A DNA stretch of 63,480 bases from Candidatus Kryptoniota bacterium (GTDB lineage Bacteria > Bacteroidota > Ignavibacteria > Kryptoniales > Kryptoniaceae), in NCBI GenBank assembly GCA_938074445.1, contig CALJEK010000034.1:1-63480 (forward strand), in the 5' to 3' direction. This document shows positions 9,113 through 17,562 of the stretch, one piece after another. The notes under the pieces are model-generated. The model saw only the letters and a program-made list of their open reading frames with translations. It was not told the origin of the DNA and searched no databases. Every line of letters starts with the position of its first letter. Within the stretch, counting starts at the first letter, position 1. The position numbers were made by a program, and so were the translations under genes.

Positions 9113-10375
9113 ATGGAAAAATTTGTAATTATCGGAGGTCAAAAACTTTCCGGAACGGTTGAAATCAGCGGAGCTAAAAACTCGGTTCTTGCTTTAATGC
9201 CAGCAACAATTCTTGCACCTGGGACTTACAAAATTTATAACACTCCCGACCTCAGGGATGTAAAAACGATGAGCCAAGTTCTTATGGAAATGGGGGCTAA
9301 TATTAAATTTGAAAATCATGTTTTAACAATCAATACGGAAAATGTATCAAAATTTGAAGCTCCTTACGAGCTCGTGAAAAAAATGAGGGCATCAATTTAT
9401 GTCCTTGGTCCGCTCGTTGGAAGATTTGGTTATGCCCGTGTTTCCTTGCCGGGTGGATGTGCATGGGGTCCAAGACCCGTTGACCTGCACATTGAGGGAC
9501 TTAGAAAACTTGGCGCTGAAATCGAACTTGATGCTGGTTATATCGTTGCAAGGGCTAAACAATTAAAAGGGACAAAAATACATTTTGATAAGCCAAGCGT
9601 TGGTGCGACGGGAAACATTATGATGGCGTCGGTGCTCGCAAAGGGAACAACTGTGATTGAAAACGCTGCAAAGGAACCTGAAATTGTCCAACTTGGTGAG
9701 TTTTTAATCTCAATGGGTGCAAAAATAAGCGGTCTTGGAACAGATAAAATTGAAATTGAAGGTGTAGATACGCTTCACCCTGCGGATATTGTAACTATAC
9801 CTGATAGAATTGAAGCTGGAACTTTTCTTGTCGCTGGGGCGATAACCGGCGGAAGGATTAAGATTGAAAAATGTAACCCTTTACATTTTGAGGCGGTCCT
9901 CTTTAAACTTGAAGATGCTGGATGCCATCTAAATATTGGAGCAGACTTCGTCGAAATTGAAGCCCCGAGTGAAATTAAACCAGTTGATGTCACAACCGCT
10001 GTGTATCCAGGATTTCCTACTGATATGCAGGCGCAGTGGATTGCGCTTATGTCAATTGCAAATGGAACATCGATTATAACAGAGACAATTTTTTATGACA
10101 GATTTAAGCATGTTCCAGAGCTTGTTCGTCTTGGAGCGGATATTGAAGTAAACGAAAACGTGGCGATTGTAAGGGGTGTCAAAAAACTTAAAGGGACAAA
10201 GGTAATGTCAACTGATTTGAGGGCAAGTGCATCGCTAATTTTAGCTGGGCTTATCGCTGAGGGACGAACCGAGGTTCTAAGGATTTATCATATAGACAGG
10301 GGATACGAACATATTGAGAAAAAACTTCAACAGCTCGGGGCTCAAATATGGAGGGAAAAAACCGACGAATTCTGA
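9113..10375 (+). CDS. murA: UDP-N-acetylglucosamine 1-carboxyvinyltransferase
   Basis: A 420-residue MurA, which transfers enolpyruvate from PEP to UDP-GlcNAc, the first committed step of peptidoglycan synthesis. Visible motifs: SGAKNSVLALMPATILA near residue 20, KKMRASIYVLGPL near 90, LPGGCAWGPRPVDLH near 113 with the PEP-reactive cysteine present (so a fosfomycin-type target site), and FPTDMQAQWIALM near 303. I chose ATG 9113 (MEKFVIIGG), preceded by gaaggt; longer in-frame starts add a non-conserved tail. It is transcribed divergently from the radical SAM gene; a possible promoter (TTG at 9051, GAACTTTG at 9073-9080) is one base off the window consensus. Confidence 0.97.
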   Translation: MEKFVIIGGQKLSGTVEISGAKNSVLALMPATILAPGTYKIYNTPDLRDVKTMSQVLMEMGANIKFENHVLTINTENVSKFEAPYELVKKMRASIYVLGPLVGRFGYARVSLPGGCAWGPRPVDLHIEGLRKLGAEIELDAGYIVARAKQLKGTKIHFDKPSVGATGNIMMASVLAKGTTVIENAAKEPEIVQLGEFLISMGAKISGLGTDKIEIEGVDTLHPADIVTIPDRIEAGTFLVAGAITGGRIKIEKCNPLHFEAVLFKLEDAGCHLNIGADFVEIEAPSEIKPVDVTTAVYPGFPTDMQAQWIALMSIANGTSIITETIFYDRFKHVPELVRLGADIEVNENVAIVRGVKKLKGTKVMSTDLRASASLILAGLIAEGRTEVLRIYHIDRGYEHIEKKLQQLGAQIWREKTDEF

Positions 10376-10376
10376 A

Positions 10377-10401
10377 GGAACCTTATCAAATTTAATCCGT
10401 C
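10377..10401 (+). promoter_or_regulatory. Predicted ECF-type autoregulatory promoter
   Basis: GGAAC (10377-10381) followed after 16 nt by CGTC (10398-10401), the layout of many ECF sigma promoters (GGAAC, N16-17, CGT). It ends 13 nt before the ATG of the ECF sigma gene, so the leader would be only about 5-7 nt. Autoregulation is inferred from position. Confidence 0.6.
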
Positions 10402-10414
10402 ATAATTTTGGAAT

Positions 10415-10996
10415 ATGAAAGAAAAATTTGAGACACTTGACGAAGTTGAGATCATACAGCTGGCAAAAGATGGCGATGAAAAAGCATTTGAGTTCATAGT
10501 TAAAAAGTATCAAAATAGAGTTGCAAACTTAATTTTTAAGATAATTGGTGACGCAAGCATTGTCGAAGATTTAACTCAAGAGGTGTTTTTAAGGATGATC
10601 GAATCATTGAAAGAATATAGATTTGGCTCTGCCCTTTATACATGGATTTACAGGATCACGGTTAACATTTGTATTGACGAAATCAGAAGAAGGAAACGTT
10701 TAAGAGCTTATTCCCTATCAGATGTACTAAGCCAAAATCCAAAGGCAGAGCCATCACACTCACATGTCGAAAAAACGGTTGAACAAAGAGAGATGAGAGA
10801 AATAATTGAGGAAGCAATTTCAAAGCTTCCGCCTGAGTATAAAACGGCTCTAATTCTGCGCGAATTTGAAGATTTACCTTATGATGAAATAGCAAAAATT
10901 CTCAAAACCAGAATTGGGACCGTGAAATCAAGAATTTTCAGAGCAAGAAAACTTCTCGCTGAACATTTAAAAGAATATAAGGACCTGCTAAAATGA
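10415..10996 (+). CDS. ECF-family RNA polymerase sigma factor
   Basis: A 193-residue group IV sigma-70 factor. Region 2 (about 28-95) has F-E-F-I-V-K-K-Y-Q-N-R, EDLTQEVFLRM and Y-T-W-I-Y-R-I-T-V-N; a short linker follows; region 4 (about 130-185) has LPPEYKTALILREFEDLPYDEIA and GTVKSRIFRARKLL. It directs core polymerase to a small stress regulon. Its stop codon overlaps the anti-sigma start by 4 nt and it is preceded by an ECF-type promoter motif, so the operon probably controls itself. The downstream genes (anti-sigma, Spy-like, efflux adaptor) point to envelope or metal/toxic-compound stress. Confidence 0.95.
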   Translation: MKEKFETLDEVEIIQLAKDGDEKAFEFIVKKYQNRVANLIFKIIGDASIVEDLTQEVFLRMIESLKEYRFGSALYTWIYRITVNICIDEIRRRKRLRAYSLSDVLSQNPKAEPSHSHVEKTVEQREMREIIEEAISKLPPEYKTALILREFEDLPYDEIAKILKTRIGTVKSRIFRARKLLAEHLKEYKDLLK

Positions 10997-11445
10997 GACA
11001 CGCTAAAATACAAAAGCTCGTCTCCGAGTATATTGATGGCGAATTGAAAAATAATATTGAATTGATTGAAAGGCACATAAAAACTTGCGATGAATGCAAG
11101 CAACTTGTTAAAGTTCATTATCTTGTCAACGAAACCTTAAAGGAAAATACTATTGAGGTTTCGCCATATCTATCAACAAGAATACAGGCAATATTTAAAG
11201 AACAGAAATCGCAGCAAAATCTATGGGATTATATAATTGGCTTCTCTCGGGAGCTCGTCATAGCCTTAATTTTAATCTTTCTCGTTCTAACAAGCATTAG
11301 GTTGATTTCAAAAGAGACATCGGTTAAAATTGATGAGGCAATTTTAAATGAGATGCCCTCAGTTCAAAAAGTTATTTCAACCGGTGGTGATCTAACAAAA
11401 GATGATGTTCTTGAACTAACTCTATCAAATGGAGAGAAAAAATGA
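10993..11445 (+). CDS. Membrane-bound anti-sigma factor with zinc-finger domain
   Basis: A 150-residue protein with an N-terminal anti-sigma (ZAS) domain: SEYIDGEL, then H-I-K-T-C-D-E-C near residue 32, the H-x3-C-x2-C zinc motif. One membrane helix follows at about 88-108 (LVIALILIFLVLTSIRLI), with a periplasmic tail of about 40 residues. It is expected to hold the ECF sigma factor at the membrane until a periplasmic signal arrives. Its start overlaps the sigma gene by 4 nt and its end overlaps the next gene by 4 nt. Confidence 0.9.
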   Translation: MRHAKIQKLVSEYIDGELKNNIELIERHIKTCDECKQLVKVHYLVNETLKENTIEVSPYLSTRIQAIFKEQKSQQNLWDYIIGFSRELVIALILIFLVLTSIRLISKETSVKIDEAILNEMPSVQKVISTGGDLTKDDVLELTLSNGEKK

Positions 11446-11813
11446 GCAGTAAAACTAAAGCAGCGATACTCATTATCGGGTGTATTATAATTGGTTTTAT
11501 CCTTGGGATTTTGTTGGATAGGTTATTTCTTTTGAAGCACCATCCACCGCGAAAGCCCGGTTTAAAAGAATACAGAAAAGAAATCATCGAAAGGTTAAAG
11601 TTAAATCAAACACAGCAAATTCAGCTCGATTCAATTCTGAGTTGGTCCCAAAGGGAATTTAAAAATTTGAGCAGAGAATTTCGCCCGAAATATGATTCCT
11701 TAAAAAATGCGCTCCGAGATTCAATTAAAACTATTTTAAATCCAGAGCAAATCAAAAAGTTTGAGGAAATGATAAAAGAAACAGAAAAAATGAACGGAGG
11801 CAAACCGAAATGA
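11442..11813 (+). CDS. Spy/CpxP-like periplasmic protein with N-terminal membrane anchor
   Basis: A 123-residue protein: one N-terminal membrane helix (about 7-27), then a helical, charged periplasmic part. It carries L-K-L-N-Q-T-Q-Q near residue 52 and L-N-P-E-Q near 100, resembling the LTxxQ repeats of Spy/CpxP and the periplasmic metal-sensor (CnrX-like) families. Placement between an anti-sigma factor and an efflux adaptor fits a periplasmic sensor or chaperone that modulates the anti-sigma factor. No metal-binding His/Met cluster is obvious except H-H near residue 33. Overlaps both neighbours by 4 nt. Confidence 0.7.
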   Translation: MSSKTKAAILIIGCIIIGFILGILLDRLFLLKHHPPRKPGLKEYRKEIIERLKLNQTQQIQLDSILSWSQREFKNLSREFRPKYDSLKNALRDSIKTILNPEQIKKFEEMIKETEKMNGGKPK

Positions 11814-13111
11814 AACGAAGAACAATTAGCATTCTTATAATTGCTGTTATTTTAATTGCTGCTGGACTTACGGTAGCTTTTTACCTTAATAATAAAAAAT
11901 CTGGGACGCTTTCACTTAAAACATCAAAAGTCGACGTTGGAGATATTGAGGTATATGTGACAACTACTGGCACATTAAATCCTGTCACACTTGTCCAAGT
12001 TGGCACGCAAGTATCCGGGACAATTGCCAAGATATATGTTGATTTTAACGACATTGTAAAAAAGGGTCAAGTGATAGCTCAAATTGACTCAACTTTTCTC
12101 TCAGCACAGGTCAGGGATGCTGAAGCCCAAGTTGAAAGAGCAAGGGCTCAAGTAAATCAAGCACAACGAGATTTAAATAGAATAAAAGAGCTTTACTCTA
12201 AAAATCTCGTATCCCAAGCGGATTATGATCAAGCGTTAACAAATTACGAAACCGCTCTCGCGCAACTTAAGTCAGCGGAAGCCCAACTTGAAAGAGCCCG
12301 CGTGAATTTAAAGTATTCAACGATTTACTCCCCAATAGATGGAATTGTGATATCTAGAAATGTCGATGTTGGTCAAACTGTCGCTGCAAGTCTACAAGCA
12401 CCGACACTTTTCACGATAGCAAACGACTTAAGAAAAATGAGAGTTGAAGCAAACGTAGATGAAGCGGATATAGGAAAAGTTAAGCCCGGACAAATTGCAT
12501 TTTTCACCGTTGATGCCTACCCAGAGGAAACTTTTACTGGAAGAGTTTCACAAGTCCGTCTTCAACCGATAAACATCCAAAACGTTATAAATTACACAGT
12601 AATTATAGATGTTGATAACAAAGATTTGAAATTGAAACCGGGTATGACTGCAAATGTCAGGATTTTAATCGAGAAACGTGAGAACGTATTGAGACTTCCA
12701 AATCTCGCATTACGGTTTAGACCAGATCCCACAGATAAGCGTTTTGCAAAGGCAATGGAAGAGATGCAGAAAAGAAGAGAGGAATTTATGAAGAGAAGAC
12801 AGCAAGAAGGCGGACCCGGACTCTCAGCTCAAACCCCACAAGGACAGGGTGGACAAAGATTTGGTGGTTTCCCAGGCGGAGGTTCACCATTTGGTAGAAA
12901 TAGGGCTACAATTTGGGTTCTTGATGAAAACAAAAATCCTAAACCAATTTTCGTAAGAACTGGAATAACTGATGGAAACTATACTGAGATTGTTGCTGGA
13001 AATCTCAAAGAAGGCGATGAGGTAATAACTGGCTATGTTTTCCCAACCGCAGTTAGCAATAATCCGTCGGCATCGCAGCCGTTCCAATTTAGAGGAAGAA
13101 CGCCATTTTAG
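11810..13111 (+). CDS. MacA-like periplasmic adaptor of an efflux pump
   Basis: A 433-residue membrane-fusion protein: N-terminal membrane helix (7-27), lipoyl/barrel-sandwich halves around 50-85 and 165-200 (GTQVSGTIAKIYVDFND; TIYSPIDGIVISRNVDVGQTV), an alpha-helical hairpin between them (about 90-155, repeated A-E-A-Q-x-E-R-A-R) and beta-barrel and membrane-proximal domains (about 210-300 and 360-420). A Gly/Gln/Arg-rich insertion (about 310-360) is unusual. Such adaptors link a MacB-type ABC exporter to a TolC channel. No MacB or TolC gene follows; the operon ends before rpmE. It is coupled by a 4-nt overlap to the Spy-like gene, so its expression probably follows the ECF sigma factor. Confidence 0.85.
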   Translation: MKRRTISILIIAVILIAAGLTVAFYLNNKKSGTLSLKTSKVDVGDIEVYVTTTGTLNPVTLVQVGTQVSGTIAKIYVDFNDIVKKGQVIAQIDSTFLSAQVRDAEAQVERARAQVNQAQRDLNRIKELYSKNLVSQADYDQALTNYETALAQLKSAEAQLERARVNLKYSTIYSPIDGIVISRNVDVGQTVAASLQAPTLFTIANDLRKMRVEANVDEADIGKVKPGQIAFFTVDAYPEETFTGRVSQVRLQPINIQNVINYTVIIDVDNKDLKLKPGMTANVRILIEKRENVLRLPNLALRFRPDPTDKRFAKAMEEMQKRREEFMKRRQQEGGPGLSAQTPQGQGGQRFGGFPGGGSPFGRNRATIWVLDENKNPKPIFVRTGITDGNYTEIVAGNLKEGDEVITGYVFPTAVSNNPSASQPFQFRGRTPF

Positions 13112-13185
13112 CCTTAGATAAAAAGCAAGTAATTTTTGGGGAAAAATTGAAATTTTTGAAATTTTGCTTTCTCCATTCGTTTTTC

Positions 13186-13216
13186 TTGTCTTTAATTCGC
13201 GTTTTGTTTATATTTA
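13186..13216 (+). promoter_or_regulatory. Predicted promoter of rpmE
   Basis: TTG (13186-13188), 20-nt spacer, TATATTTA (13209-13216), one base from TAnnTTTG. Transcription would begin near 13223, about 40 nt before the rpmE ATG. Confidence 0.55.
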
Positions 13217-13262
13217 CAGTGCGAAAATAAAAATAACTCAACATAAAGGAGATAGAGAGAGA

Positions 13263-13487
13263 ATGAAAAAAGGAATTCATCCTCCTTATAAGAAGGCTGT
13301 AATTGCATGTGTCTGTGGAAATACTTTCGAGACAAGGTCAACTGTAGGTGGAGTGATCAAAGTTGAGATTTGTTCAAATTGTCATCCATTTTTTACTGGG
13401 AAACAGAAGTTTGTCGACACTGCAGGTAGAGTTGAACGTTTTATGAAGCGTTATGGAAAAGATTATCAAAAACTTAAAGGCGAATGA
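13263..13487 (+). CDS. rpmE: 50S ribosomal protein L31
   Basis: A 74-residue L31 beginning [22 protein letters not shown]. It is the zinc-binding (C+) form: Cys pair C-V-C near residue 17 and C-S-N-C near 38, followed by [21 protein letters not shown] chose ATG 13263 because aaaggag lies 10-15 nt upstream and the product then matches L31 exactly. It has its own predicted promoter and a strong terminator, so it is monocistronic and separate from the preceding ECF operon. Confidence 0.97.
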   Translation: MKKGIHPPYKKAVIACVCGNTFETRSTVGGVIKVEICSNCHPFFTGKQKFVDTAGRVERFMKRYGKDYQKLKGE

Positions 13488-13512
13488 CCACGAGTCCAAG
13501 TATGAAAATTTT

Positions 13513-13550
13513 AAAAAGGGAAGGTTTCTCGCCTTCCCTTTTTGTTTTTT
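13513..13550 (+). terminator. Rho-independent terminator after rpmE
   Basis: A 12-bp stem (aaaaagggaagg / ccttccctttt + t; 13513-13524 pairing with 13532-13543) with a 7-nt loop, followed by a T-rich tract ending in six T at 13545-13550. Confidence 0.9.
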
Positions 13551-13613
13551 AATAGCAGAATTTCAACCTAAACCAAACTTAAAAATAAAACAAAAACTAA
13601 ATGGAGGAACCAA

Positions 13614-14396
13614 ATGCTTGTAATCGTAAAAGAAGACTATGATGCGATGAGCAAAGAAGCAGCCAAAATTGTGGCTGATAGGATTCGCAGAAAACCAAAT
13701 TTAGTTTTGGGACTTGCAACTGGTAGCACCCCACTTGGGCTTTACAAAGAACTTATAAGGATGCATAAGGAAGAAGGGCTTGATTTTTCAAAGGTTATAA
13801 CTTTCAATCTCGATGAGTATATCGGGCTTCCACCAAGCCACGATCAGAGCTATCATTATTTCATGTGGGAAAACTTTTTTAAACACATCAACATTAACCC
13901 AGCAAATGTGCATATACCCCAAGGAGTATTTGGAGATCTCAAAATAAGCCCATATGAAACCGACCCAAAAGTTGAGGCTTATTGCCAATGGTATGAAGAA
14001 CAAATCAAAAAGTATGGTGGAATTGATTTGCAAATTCTTGGCATAGGCGCAAACGGACACATCGCGTTTAACGAACCCGGTTCATCACTTGGTTCGAGAA
14101 CGAGAATTAAAACATTAACTGAAAAAACAAGGCAAGATAACTCAAGATTTTTCAAAAGCATAGATGAAGTTCCGAAATATGCAATAACCATGGGGATTGG
14201 CACAATTATGGAAGCAAAAGAAGTTATTTTGCTGGCAAGCGGTGAAAATAAAGCAGATGCGGTAAAAGCAGCGGTTGAAGGTCCAATCACAGCTATGTGC
14301 CCAGCCTCAATGTTGCAGATGCACAGGAAAGCAATTATAATTGTCGATAAAAAAGCTGCTTCCAAACTTTCAGCGGAATTCATATATTACGGATAA
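13614..14396 (+). CDS. nagB: Glucosamine-6-phosphate deaminase
   Basis: A 260-residue NagB, which converts glucosamine-6-phosphate to fructose-6-phosphate and ammonia. Motifs: LGLATGSTPLGLYKEL (about 37), T-F-N-L-D-E-Y-I-G-L (about 64, catalytic Asp), SYHYFMWENFF, GIGANGHIAFNEPGSS (about 142, catalytic His) and SRTRIKTLT. The ATG at 13614 is preceded by tggagg. It stands between two hairpins and ahead of a GlmU-like gene, which together suggest amino-sugar supply and recycling for the cell wall. Confidence 0.95.
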   Translation: MLVIVKEDYDAMSKEAAKIVADRIRRKPNLVLGLATGSTPLGLYKELIRMHKEEGLDFSKVITFNLDEYIGLPPSHDQSYHYFMWENFFKHININPANVHIPQGVFGDLKISPYETDPKVEAYCQWYEEQIKKYGGIDLQILGIGANGHIAFNEPGSSLGSRTRIKTLTEKTRQDNSRFFKSIDEVPKYAITMGIGTIMEAKEVILLASGENKADAVKAAVEGPITAMCPASMLQMHRKAIIIVDKKAASKLSAEFIYYG

Positions 14397-14403
14397 ATAA
14401 ATC

Positions 14404-14424
14404 CCCCAGAGCGTCGCTCTGGGG
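14404..14424 (+). terminator. Hairpin after nagB
   Basis: A 9-bp perfect stem (ccccagagc / gctctgggg) with a 3-nt loop, 8 nt after the nagB stop. The following tgtccttaatt is only weakly T-rich, so it may terminate partially or protect the 3' end. Confidence 0.65.
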
Positions 14425-14460
14425 TGTCCTTAATTAAAAAACTAAATTCAAGTTAGAACT

Positions 14461-15723
14461 ATGAACATCTGCATATTTGAAGATGAAAAATACAGAAAAC
14501 TTTTACCGCTTGTTTATTTTAGACCTGTTTACGAACTGAGATGTGGAATTAGTTTATTGATGGATAAAATTATACGGGGTTTTTCCAATCCAACCGTGAT
14601 ACTTCACGCGAGGGATTATTTAACCGATGTTTTGAAGAGAAACTACCCAAATTTTTATGTCAATGAATTTCCAAATGATGTAAAGCAAGTTCTTTTTATC
14701 AACGGGAGGGTTTTAGCAGATTTACACTTTGCTGACAAGTTCAAATATAGCGGTAAGGATGTCGCCTATGTCAATGGTGATGATATTGTTGCATTTTGGG
14801 CTACTGGGGAAAACATTCAAAAATTAAAAGAAAAACTGGGTAAGCCATTTTCAAAGGAGGATTTTGGCGGTTTTGAAAAGGTCGAAGTTAATGTAAAGTT
14901 AATAACCTATCCTTGGGAACTTGTAAACAATAACGGCGAGCAAATTATAATTGACTTTAACATTATAACAGACGGAAAACCTCAAAAGTTAGGCAAGGTT
15001 TATGAAGGTGTTCATCTTTTGAATGAACATTTCATTCATATTGATGAGGGCGCTAAAATAAAACCCGGCGTTGTGCTTGACGCAGAAAATGGACCAATTT
15101 ACATAGGCAAAAATGTAAAAATACTCCCGAACGCAGTAATTGAGGGACCTGCATACATCGGCGACGATAGCCTTATAAAAGTGTCAGCGAAAATTTACGA
15201 GAATACAAGCATAGGTCCAGTTTGCAAAGTTGGTGGCGAAGTTGAAGCATCAATAATTCATTCATATTCAAACAAGCAACATGAAGGATTTATAGGGCAC
15301 TCATATCTTGGGACATGGGTTAACATTGGAGCAGATACGAACAATAGCGATTTGAAAAACGATTACGGAAATGTCAAAGTTTACATTGATGGTGAATTAG
15401 TTGATTCAGGTTCTATGTTTGTTGGCTTAACGATGGGAGATCACTCAAAGAGCGGGATAAATCTTATGTTCAACACTGGAACGGTTGTCGGAGTTAGTTG
15501 TAATATTTATGGGGCTGGTCTACCGCCAAAGTTTGTTCCGTCATTTTCATGGGGTGGCGCTGAAAATGGATTTGTCACATACAAAATCGACAAGGCTATA
15601 GAAGTTGCTAAAAGGGTGATGGCAAGAAGAAAAGTCCAATTTACGGAAATTGATGAAAGGCTTTTTAGAAAAGTTTTTGAACTGACACAAGACGAAAGAG
15701 AAAGGAACGGGGTAAAAGATTAA
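14461..15723 (+). CDS. GlmU-like putative sugar nucleotidyltransferase/acetyltransferase (TIGR03991 type)
   Basis: A 420-residue protein with an N-terminal domain beginning MNICIFEDEKYRKLLPLVYFRPVYELRCGI, typical of the Bacteroidota-type alternative GlmU, and a C-terminal left-handed parallel beta-helix (about 195-385) with hexapeptide-like repeats (GPIYIGKNVKILPNAVIEGPAYIG; GTWVNIGADTNNSDLKNDYG). It is proposed to supply UDP-GlcNAc from glucosamine-1-phosphate in lineages lacking classical GlmU. Neighbouring nagB is consistent with amino-sugar metabolism. The activities are known only by family inference. Confidence 0.85.
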   Translation: MNICIFEDEKYRKLLPLVYFRPVYELRCGISLLMDKIIRGFSNPTVILHARDYLTDVLKRNYPNFYVNEFPNDVKQVLFINGRVLADLHFADKFKYSGKDVAYVNGDDIVAFWATGENIQKLKEKLGKPFSKEDFGGFEKVEVNVKLITYPWELVNNNGEQIIIDFNIITDGKPQKLGKVYEGVHLLNEHFIHIDEGAKIKPGVVLDAENGPIYIGKNVKILPNAVIEGPAYIGDDSLIKVSAKIYENTSIGPVCKVGGEVEASIIHSYSNKQHEGFIGHSYLGTWVNIGADTNNSDLKNDYGNVKVYIDGELVDSGSMFVGLTMGDHSKSGINLMFNTGTVVGVSCNIYGAGLPPKFVPSFSWGGAENGFVTYKIDKAIEVAKRVMARRKVQFTEIDERLFRKVFELTQDERERNGVKD

Positions 15724-15733
15724 CTAATTTATC

Positions 15734-15757
15734 AGCTCCCCGCGCGGGAGCTTTTTT
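15734..15757 (+). terminator. Rho-independent terminator after the GlmU-like gene
   Basis: Stem agctccc / gggagct (15734-15740 with 15746-15752), loop cgcgc, followed by a run of T to 15757. Confidence 0.9.
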
Positions 15758-15834
15758 ATTTTTAATGGGGGGGTTTTTATTTCTACACTCGTTTTGCTAT
15801 ATTATTAAAAACAAACTCAAGAAGTTCGCACGAT

Positions 15835-16695
15835 ATGGAGATAAATACGCTTTTTATAGGTGATATTGTTGGGGAACCGGGCATAAGGATAGTTGAGATG
15901 CTTTTGCCAAATTTCAAAAAGGAATATAAAATAGACCTTTGCATCGCAAATGGTGAAAACTTAGCAGACGGCAAAGGTATAACCCCTGAAACAGCGCAAC
16001 GGCTTTTTAACGCAGGCGTTGATGTCATAACAACAGGAAACCACGTTTGGGATAAATTACAACAGGTTAAAGATTATCTTATAACTGAGCCGAACATTTT
16101 AAGACCTTTGAACTACCCAAAAGGAACTTACGGCAAAGGTTATGTCATTTATAATCTCAAAAATGGCAAAGGGAAAGTTGCAGTAGTAAATTTGCAAGGT
16201 AGAATTTTTCTCTACCCTATTGATTGTCCATTCAGAGCAGCAGAAATGGCGCTTGCTAAAATTTTAAAAGAGACAAAGGTTATAATAGTTGACATGCACG
16301 CTGACGCAACATCTGAAAAAATGGCGATGGGTTGGTATCTTGATGGAAGAGTAAGCGCTGTGATTGGAACGCATACACATATTCCAACCGCGGACGCAAG
16401 AATTCTACCAAATGGAACCGGCTATATAACAGATGTAGGGATGACAGGTCCATATGACTCAGTGATTGGGATGGAAAAGCGAGCATCAATCTTAAGGTTT
16501 CTATATCAAACGCCACATAAATACGAAGTTGCACAAAACGATGTAAAATTCTCTGCGGTGTTTTTGTCCATAGACTCTCAAACTGGAAAAACTTTAAAAA
16601 TTGAAAGTATTATTTACCCAGAGTTCAATAAAACAATTAACGAAGGAGCACTTCAAAATGCCAGCGCAAATAATAAATGGGAAGAAAATTTCTGA
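15835..16695 (+). CDS. ymdB: YmdB-family metallophosphoesterase
   Basis: A 286-residue TIGR00282 protein. Metal-binding motifs are F-I-G-D-I-V-G-E-P-G (near residue 8), N-G-E-N near 41, T-T-G-N-H-V-W-D-K near 66, D-M-H-A-D-A-T-S-E-K near 150 and G-T-H-T-H-I-P-T-A-D near 180. In Bacillus, YmdB hydrolyses 2',3'-cyclic nucleotides and affects biofilm and motility gene expression. The C-terminal 13 codons overlap the folD start out of frame. A TATATT box at 15798-15803 may mark its promoter, but no TTG lies 20 nt upstream. It heads a long plus-strand run of envelope genes. Confidence 0.92.
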   Translation: MEINTLFIGDIVGEPGIRIVEMLLPNFKKEYKIDLCIANGENLADGKGITPETAQRLFNAGVDVITTGNHVWDKLQQVKDYLITEPNILRPLNYPKGTYGKGYVIYNLKNGKGKVAVVNLQGRIFLYPIDCPFRAAEMALAKILKETKVIIVDMHADATSEKMAMGWYLDGRVSAVIGTHTHIPTADARILPNGTGYITDVGMTGPYDSVIGMEKRASILRFLYQTPHKYEVAQNDVKFSAVFLSIDSQTGKTLKIESIIYPEFNKTINEGALQNASANNKWEENF

Positions 16696-17560
16696 GGAAA
16701 TCAAACAAGAAGTGAAACAGCAGGCAGAAGCACTTTATTATGAAACTGGCATAGTCCCGGGGCTTGCTTTTATACTTGTTGGAGATAACCCGGCATCAAA
16801 GGTTTACGTAAAAATGAAGGGAGAAGCATGTAAAGAACTTGGTTTTTATTCCGTAACATTAAAATTACCAGTTGAAACCACTGAAAACGAATTAATTGAA
16901 AAGATTAATACCTTTAACTCTGATCCCAGAATTCACGGAATTCTTGTCCAACTCCCACTTCCCTCACATATAGACGAACAAAAGATTTTGCAAACAATCG
17001 ATCCAATCAAAGATGTTGACGGTTTTCATCCGATAAATGTCGGGAAGCTTGTGATAGGGCTCGATACCTACCTACCTTGCACACCTGCGGGAATTCAGGA
17101 GCTTTTAAAAAGAAGTGGAATTAATCCATCTGGAAAGCATGTTGTTATAGTCGGAAGAAGCAATATCGTTGGCAAACCAATTGCAAACATACTACTTCAA
17201 AAAAAGGAGTGGGCAAACGCAACCGTAACAATATGCCATACTGGAACAAAGGATATTTCCTACTTCACAAAGCAAGCCGATATCCTCATAGCTGCAATGG
17301 GAAAGCCTGAATTCATAAAAGGTGATATGATAAAACCTGGAGCTGTTGTAATTGACGTTGGGGTCAACCGCGTTGAAGACCCAAATTCAGAAAAAGGCTA
17401 TAAACTTGTCGGGGATGTCCACTTTGAATCAGCCTACGAAGTCGCTGGAGCTATAACGCCTGTCCCGGGCGGTGTCGGTCCAATGACAATTGCTATGCTT
17501 ATGAAAAACACATTAAAAGCAGCTTTAAACCAGGTAAAGGCAAAACAATTTTCAAACTAA
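16658..17560 (+). CDS. folD: Bifunctional methylenetetrahydrofolate dehydrogenase/cyclohydrolase
   Basis: A 300-residue FolD, interconverting 5,10-methylene-, methenyl- and 10-formyl-THF. Motifs: INGKKISEEI, GDNPASKVYVKMKGEACKELG (the catalytic Y-x3-K at about residue 52-56), HGILVQLPLPSH, DPIKDVDGFHP, VVIVGRSNIVGKPI (NADP site) and GAITPVPGGVGPMTIAML. I chose ATG 16658 because cgaaggag precedes it and the product starts at the family norm; it overlaps ymdB by 38 nt. It could draw on the methylene-THF made by GcvT elsewhere in this window. Confidence 0.96.
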   Translation: MPAQIINGKKISEEIKQEVKQQAEALYYETGIVPGLAFILVGDNPASKVYVKMKGEACKELGFYSVTLKLPVETTENELIEKINTFNSDPRIHGILVQLPLPSHIDEQKILQTIDPIKDVDGFHPINVGKLVIGLDTYLPCTPAGIQELLKRSGINPSGKHVVIVGRSNIVGKPIANILLQKKEWANATVTICHTGTKDISYFTKQADILIAAMGKPEFIKGDMIKPGAVVIDVGVNRVEDPNSEKGYKLVGDVHFESAYEVAGAITPVPGGVGPMTIAMLMKNTLKAALNQVKAKQFSN

Positions 17561-17562
17561 AT

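Noticed and set aside
13979-14383. A 134-codon frame antisense to nagB
   Set aside because: Fully inside a well-supported gene with conserved motifs; a shadow frame.
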